DNA of 64,000 nt, taken from Mesorhizobium neociceri (GTDB taxonomy: Bacteria > Pseudomonadota > Alphaproteobacteria > Rhizobiales > Rhizobiaceae). Positions within the stretch are counted from its first letter, which is position 1. Every line of letters begins with the position of its first letter. The stretch covers positions 186,001 to 250,000 of the forward strand of contig NZ_JACDTY010000007.1 in assembly GCF_013520985.1 (NCBI RefSeq), given 5' to 3'. Positions 60,989-64,000 of the stretch are shown piece by piece. The notes beneath the pieces are model-generated. The model saw nothing but the letters and a program-made list of their open reading frames with translations. It was not told where the DNA came from and did not search any database. Both the position numbers and the translations under genes were made by a program.

Positions 60989-61077
60989 ACGGCCTCGCTG
61001 CCCGTGTCGCACTGCGGTTGAAAATCCTTGCTAGATGCTTGATGGTATCTGCCATCAAGGTGGAGGATCGCCATCCC

Positions 61078-61572
61078 ATGAAGCATGCAATTCGCGTTAT
61101 GCTGTCCCTGATATTGGTGTCTTCTCCGATAGCCGCCGGAGCGCAAAACTCCAGCCAGGGCGACGACAAGGTCGTCAACGTCGCCAGGGACGATCCGGAT
61201 ATGGCGGCCGCCATTGCGCAGGCGCGCGCCAGCCTCGATCAATTCCTGTCCTTGTCGGATGCACCGCCTGCCGGAACTACCGGCTACAAATTGAAGGTCG
61301 AGGTCAAGGACGGGGACACTTCGGAGCATTTCTGGATCATCCCCTTCCACAAGACCGCAAGCGGCTTTGCCGGAACATTGGCCAATGAGCCGCAGGCCGT
61401 GCACAATGTGACTGCCGGCCAGGAACTCGAATTCACCCGAGACGATATCTCCGACTGGGGCTACACCAGGAACGGCCGCCAGGTCGGCAGCTTCACCGTC
61501 TGCGTGCTGTTCAAGACGATATCGAAGGAAGAAGCCGACTATTATCGCCAGAACTACGGTTTCGACTGCTGA
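61078..61572 (+). CDS. DUF2314 domain protein, secreted
   Basis: This 164-residue protein has a signal peptide (IRVMLSLILVSSPIAAGA) and a DUF2314 domain: MAAAIAQARASLDQFLSLSDAPPAGTTGYKLKVEVKDGDTSEHFWIIPF, GFAGTLANEPQAVHNVTAGQELEF, ISDWGYTRNGRQVGSFTVCVLF. The domain is of unknown function (YegJ-like). ATG 61078 is chosen over an upstream in-frame ATG because it starts the signal peptide. Confidence 0.85.
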   Translation: MKHAIRVMLSLILVSSPIAAGAQNSSQGDDKVVNVARDDPDMAAAIAQARASLDQFLSLSDAPPAGTTGYKLKVEVKDGDTSEHFWIIPFHKTASGFAGTLANEPQAVHNVTAGQELEFTRDDISDWGYTRNGRQVGSFTVCVLFKTISKEEADYYRQNYGFDC

Positions 61573-61578
61573 CTAACG

Positions 61579-62556
61579 TCAGCCTGGCTGAACCTCGCCA
61601 TCCGTCGCGCCGATCTTGCGCACCAGCGCCGCCGTCGCCAGGATCGCGCCCATATCGGCGATCATCGGCGCAATGTGGCTGGTGTAATCGAGCGGCACGG
61701 AAATGGCCGGCAGTTCGAAGAAGTTCTTCGGCTGCGGCAAAAGCAGGAAACCGTCGCTGCCGTTGAGCGCCACCCGCGCCGGATCATCGCGCCATGTCTC
61801 ATTCAGCCATTTCAGCGCCTGCGCCAGCCGGCCGCTCACCAGCGGTTGGGCGGCGGCGACATTGTCGGTGCGGAACTCATAGTCGCCATCAAGCAGCGGA
61901 TCGCCGCTCGACAATTCCTGCATCTTGCCGGCGAAGATGCCGCGAAAGAAACCGACGACCGCATTGCTGCGGCGCGTCGCCACCAATGTGCCGGGGAATG
62001 GCGCGATCGTCTCGAAGGCGACGATGACGCCCTTGAAGACCGTCGACGAGCCTTTGCCCGAGCCTTGGCGTAACTCCGCCTCGTAAAGCTCGAACGGAAA
62101 CTGCTCGTAGCGGCCTGACACGATGTCATCGAAGCTCTGCCGGTTGAAGGCGCCGACCACCGCGCGCGGCAGCCGGTCGAAGGAATTCGGCGTCACGCTG
62201 TGCTGATAACGCACATCCCTGATGAAGCTGAAGATGATCGGCAGCAGCGTATCGCGAAACGATTGCTGCAGCCGCGTCGCCGGCCTCATCGCCTGGAAAT
62301 AGAGCAGCAGCGCCGCGAAGAAACCGCCGACATAGAGGAACACATGCGGCGTCGAGAACCACTGCTCGTTCAAGTCGGCGACCTTGTTGAACAGCCAGGC
62401 CACCAGCACCACAAAAACCAGCAGCAGCCCCAAAAACACCAGCACCCGCCAGCGCACCTGACGGTAGGCCGAAGCCCGTCCGGCCTCATAGGTTTCGATG
62501 TTCTTCCTGATGCCGGCGATGACCGCTTCATCAGGCATGAAATCCGCTGTTTCCAT
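61579..62556 (-). CDS. DUF3137 family membrane protein
   Basis: This 325-residue protein has two membrane segments (VLVFLGLLLVFVVLVAWLF; PHVFLYVGGFFAALLLYF) and a cytosolic DUF3137 domain (YEAELRQGSGKGSSTVFKGVIVAFETIAPFPGTLVATRR, LDGDYEFRTDNVAAAQPLVSGRLAQALKWL, DGFLLLPQPKNFFELPAISVPL). Function is unknown. ATG 62556 follows GAGGGGG. It converges with the DUF2314 gene, 6 bp apart. Confidence 0.85.
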   Translation of the reverse strand: METADFMPDEAVIAGIRKNIETYEAGRASAYRQVRWRVLVFLGLLLVFVVLVAWLFNKVADLNEQWFSTPHVFLYVGGFFAALLLYFQAMRPATRLQQSFRDTLLPIIFSFIRDVRYQHSVTPNSFDRLPRAVVGAFNRQSFDDIVSGRYEQFPFELYEAELRQGSGKGSSTVFKGVIVAFETIAPFPGTLVATRRSNAVVGFFRGIFAGKMQELSSGDPLLDGDYEFRTDNVAAAQPLVSGRLAQALKWLNETWRDDPARVALNGSDGFLLLPQPKNFFELPAISVPLDYTSHIAPMIADMGAILATAALVRKIGATDGEVQPG

Positions 62557-62607
62557 CGCCCCCTCGCAAGCCCATTTCGCCTATCATACCGTTTTTGCGG
62601 AAAGCCG

Positions 62608-63654
62608 TCAGTCGCCGAAAATCGCCTTCAGCCGCACCTCGACCTTGCTCTTCATCCGGCCTGCCAGCGCCTCCACCGGCACCAACCGTTCATGCCCGCC
62701 GGCGCGCAACCGCATGAAGGGATGCATCCGGTAGCCGGCGATCGCGCCGCGCCTGCCGAGATCGGCGCTGACATCGACGACGAAAATGCCGCCGATGCGG
62801 CCAGGCCATGGCTGGCGCGCCAGCGCCGTGCCGAGGAAGTCGCCGAGCCCATAGGCGACAAGCGTCTTGCCGACCCACTGCACCGGTTGCACCACATGGG
62901 CATGGTGTCCGGCGATCAGCCCGACGCCATATCCGGCAAGCAGCCTGGCCAGCGCCTGCGTCTGCGGCTGCGGAAAATGCCGGAACTCCCAGTCCCAGTG
63001 CGGGATGGCGCAGGTGAGATCGATGCTCTTGTCGGCCGCGCCTTTTGGCCATGCTGAGGGATCACTTTGCATCGACACAAGCTTAGTGAATGGCCCGGCG
63101 TCGGCATTGCGCCACAGCGTGAAGGCGGCAAAGCCGATCGTCAGCGGCCCGACCTTGACCTGCTCGACCGGTCCCTTTTTTGCGGTGCCGATGGTGCGGA
63201 TGCCGAGCCGCTTTAGCGACGCAACGGTCTCGTTGAAACCGGCGACGCCCTGGTCGAGCACATGGTTGTTGGCCAGCGACAGCACCAGCCTTTCACGCGC
63301 AATGCCGAGCGCAGTCAGCGCCTCGGCGAGAAACCGTTCGCTCATCGCATGATGCGTGCCGAACCGCGTGCCGAGCGCCACGCTTGGCTGCTCGACGATC
63401 GGGCTTTCGCAATTGCCGATCACCAGATCGGCCGATCCCAGCAGCTTTGCGATCATTGGATCGCACTCCGGCGCGCTGCGGTTGGCCACAGCCGAAATGT
63501 CGCCGACGAAAGCCAGCCGCACCTTCCGCGCCGGCGGCGGATCGATGATGGTTGTGGCGGCAATCGGTGCAAAATCCCTGACATCGCCACCGAGCGACGG
63601 CTTCAGGAAGCGCGGCAGCCATGACAGTTTGTAGGAAAGCGGATAGTTCGACAC
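62608..63654 (-). CDS. CapA family protein (poly-gamma-glutamate biosynthesis-like, metallophosphatase fold)
   Basis: This 348-residue protein has the CapA domain: RLAFVGDISAV, ADLVIGNCESPIVEQPSVALG, LSLANNHVLDQGVAGFNETVASLKRLGIRTIGT, and LIAGHHAHVVQPVQWVGKTLVAYGLGDFLG, which hold the Asp, Asn and His metal ligands of the metallophosphatase fold. No signal peptide is seen. It lies 50 bp upstream of the DUF3137 gene on the same strand. The start is GTG 63654. Polyglutamate or other capsular substrates are known for the family, but not shown here. Confidence 0.87.
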   Translation of the reverse strand: MSNYPLSYKLSWLPRFLKPSLGGDVRDFAPIAATTIIDPPPARKVRLAFVGDISAVANRSAPECDPMIAKLLGSADLVIGNCESPIVEQPSVALGTRFGTHHAMSERFLAEALTALGIARERLVLSLANNHVLDQGVAGFNETVASLKRLGIRTIGTAKKGPVEQVKVGPLTIGFAAFTLWRNADAGPFTKLVSMQSDPSAWPKGAADKSIDLTCAIPHWDWEFRHFPQPQTQALARLLAGYGVGLIAGHHAHVVQPVQWVGKTLVAYGLGDFLGTALARQPWPGRIGGIFVVDVSADLGRRGAIAGYRMHPFMRLRAGGHERLVPVEALAGRMKSKVEVRLKAIFGD

Positions 63655-63789
63655 GCGACGCCCAATCGTTTGCCTTGTGTAGACGGTCTGCCTGGGAAGT
63701 GTCGACCGTCCGTCCTTGAAACACTGCCGTAGGCAGACACGGCGCCAAATGCGTGTAATCTCCGCGTAGTCGCATAGTGGAGGAATGAG

Positions 63790-64000
63790 ATGACACGCGT
63801 AGCAAGCCTGTTGGCATCCGCCCTGCTTTTGTTACTGCCACTATCTTCGGCGTCGGCCGCCGCGCCCGAAGCGGCAACCGCGCTGTTCGAGGCCAAGACC
63901 GTGACCAACCGCAACGCCGCTCTCACAACACTCGAGGCTGCGGCACCAGGCGATCCGGCATCGGCCTATGCCGCCGGCGCCGGTGAATTCTTCACCGCGC
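63790..64000 (+). CDS. Secreted protein of unknown function (3' end outside window)
   Basis: A frame opens at ATG 63790 after GGAGG and stays open to the window edge (70 codons). It begins with a signal peptide (VASLLASALLLLLPLSSASA) followed by an Ala-rich segment (LFEAKTVTNRNAALTTLEAAAPGDPASAYAAGAGEFF). I recognise no family from this fragment. It diverges from the CapA gene. Confidence 0.7.
   Translation, partial: MTRVASLLASALLLLLPLSSASAAAPEAATALFEAKTVTNRNAALTTLEAAAPGDPASAYAAGAGEFFTA

Overview
The window is dense, high-GC DNA with rhizobial codon use. Gene content and order point to a Mesorhizobium or close relative (Hyphomicrobiales, Alphaproteobacteria). The clearest pointers are the carB end, a trxB - LsrB/VtlR-type LysR - Lrp group, greA near lipopolysaccharide core genes, RIME-like palindromic repeats between genes, paired extensin-family proteins, and alphaproteobacterial promoters of the CTTGNN-N17-CTATAT type. 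The species assignment is inference; no rRNA or tRNA gene was seen.

1-5.6 kb: the 3' end of carB is followed by a visibly AT-rich two-gene insert, an AIPR-family abortive-infection protein with a small upstream partner. This is the most likely horizontally acquired defence cassette in the window. Next come two tandem RidA-family genes and a cupin gene, whose upstream regions share promoter-like elements, plus RIME-like repeats. 5.6-9.5 kb: a DUF899 protein and a sugar ABC transporter (binding protein and two permeases, no ATPase). 9.9-19.1 kb: housekeeping and stress genes (GNAT, lytic transglycosylase lipoprotein, O6-methylguanine repair, cold-shock protein with its own promoter and terminator, a small toxin-antitoxin pair, two tandem EAL proteins, aspartate aminotransferase, cupin, membrane methyltransferase, hydrolase).

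19.3-25.3 kb: a divergent EF-G paralogue is followed by two minus-strand transcription units, each ending in a strong intrinsic terminator and carrying a CUCCC-type loop. With the LsrB/VtlR-like regulator, trxB and lrp next door, these are best read as a tandem AbcR (alpha-r15) small-RNA pair. 25.3-34.4 kb: a phosphodiester glycosidase, then the whole ADP-heptose route (gmhB, gmhA and hldE on minus; hldD on plus) with two heptosyltransferases (waaF, waaC), a LysE-type exporter, an orphan Phd antitoxin and greA. Two composite repeats in opposite orientation bracket the phd-hldD-waaF-waaC block.

34.6-50.7 kb: envelope and export genes (TPR protein, two extensin-like proteins, ChaC, LssY domain protein, CorC/HlyC-type protein, EamA exporter), an EmrAB-like efflux pair with an HxlR regulator and a clear promoter/operator, two small secreted proteins, a LysR regulator, a GH144-like glucanase, and a divergent FMN reductase/HxlR pair. 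50.8-64 kb: a small membrane protein, acyl-CoA thioesterase, a translationally coupled three-gene catabolic operon (GMC oxidoreductase, enolase-superfamily protein, hydroxyisobutyrate-dehydrogenase-like protein), a frameshifted ankyrin-repeat gene, a diacylglycerol-kinase-like protein, several unknown secreted or membrane proteins, DUF2314 and DUF3137 proteins, a CapA protein, and the start of one more secreted protein at the window edge.
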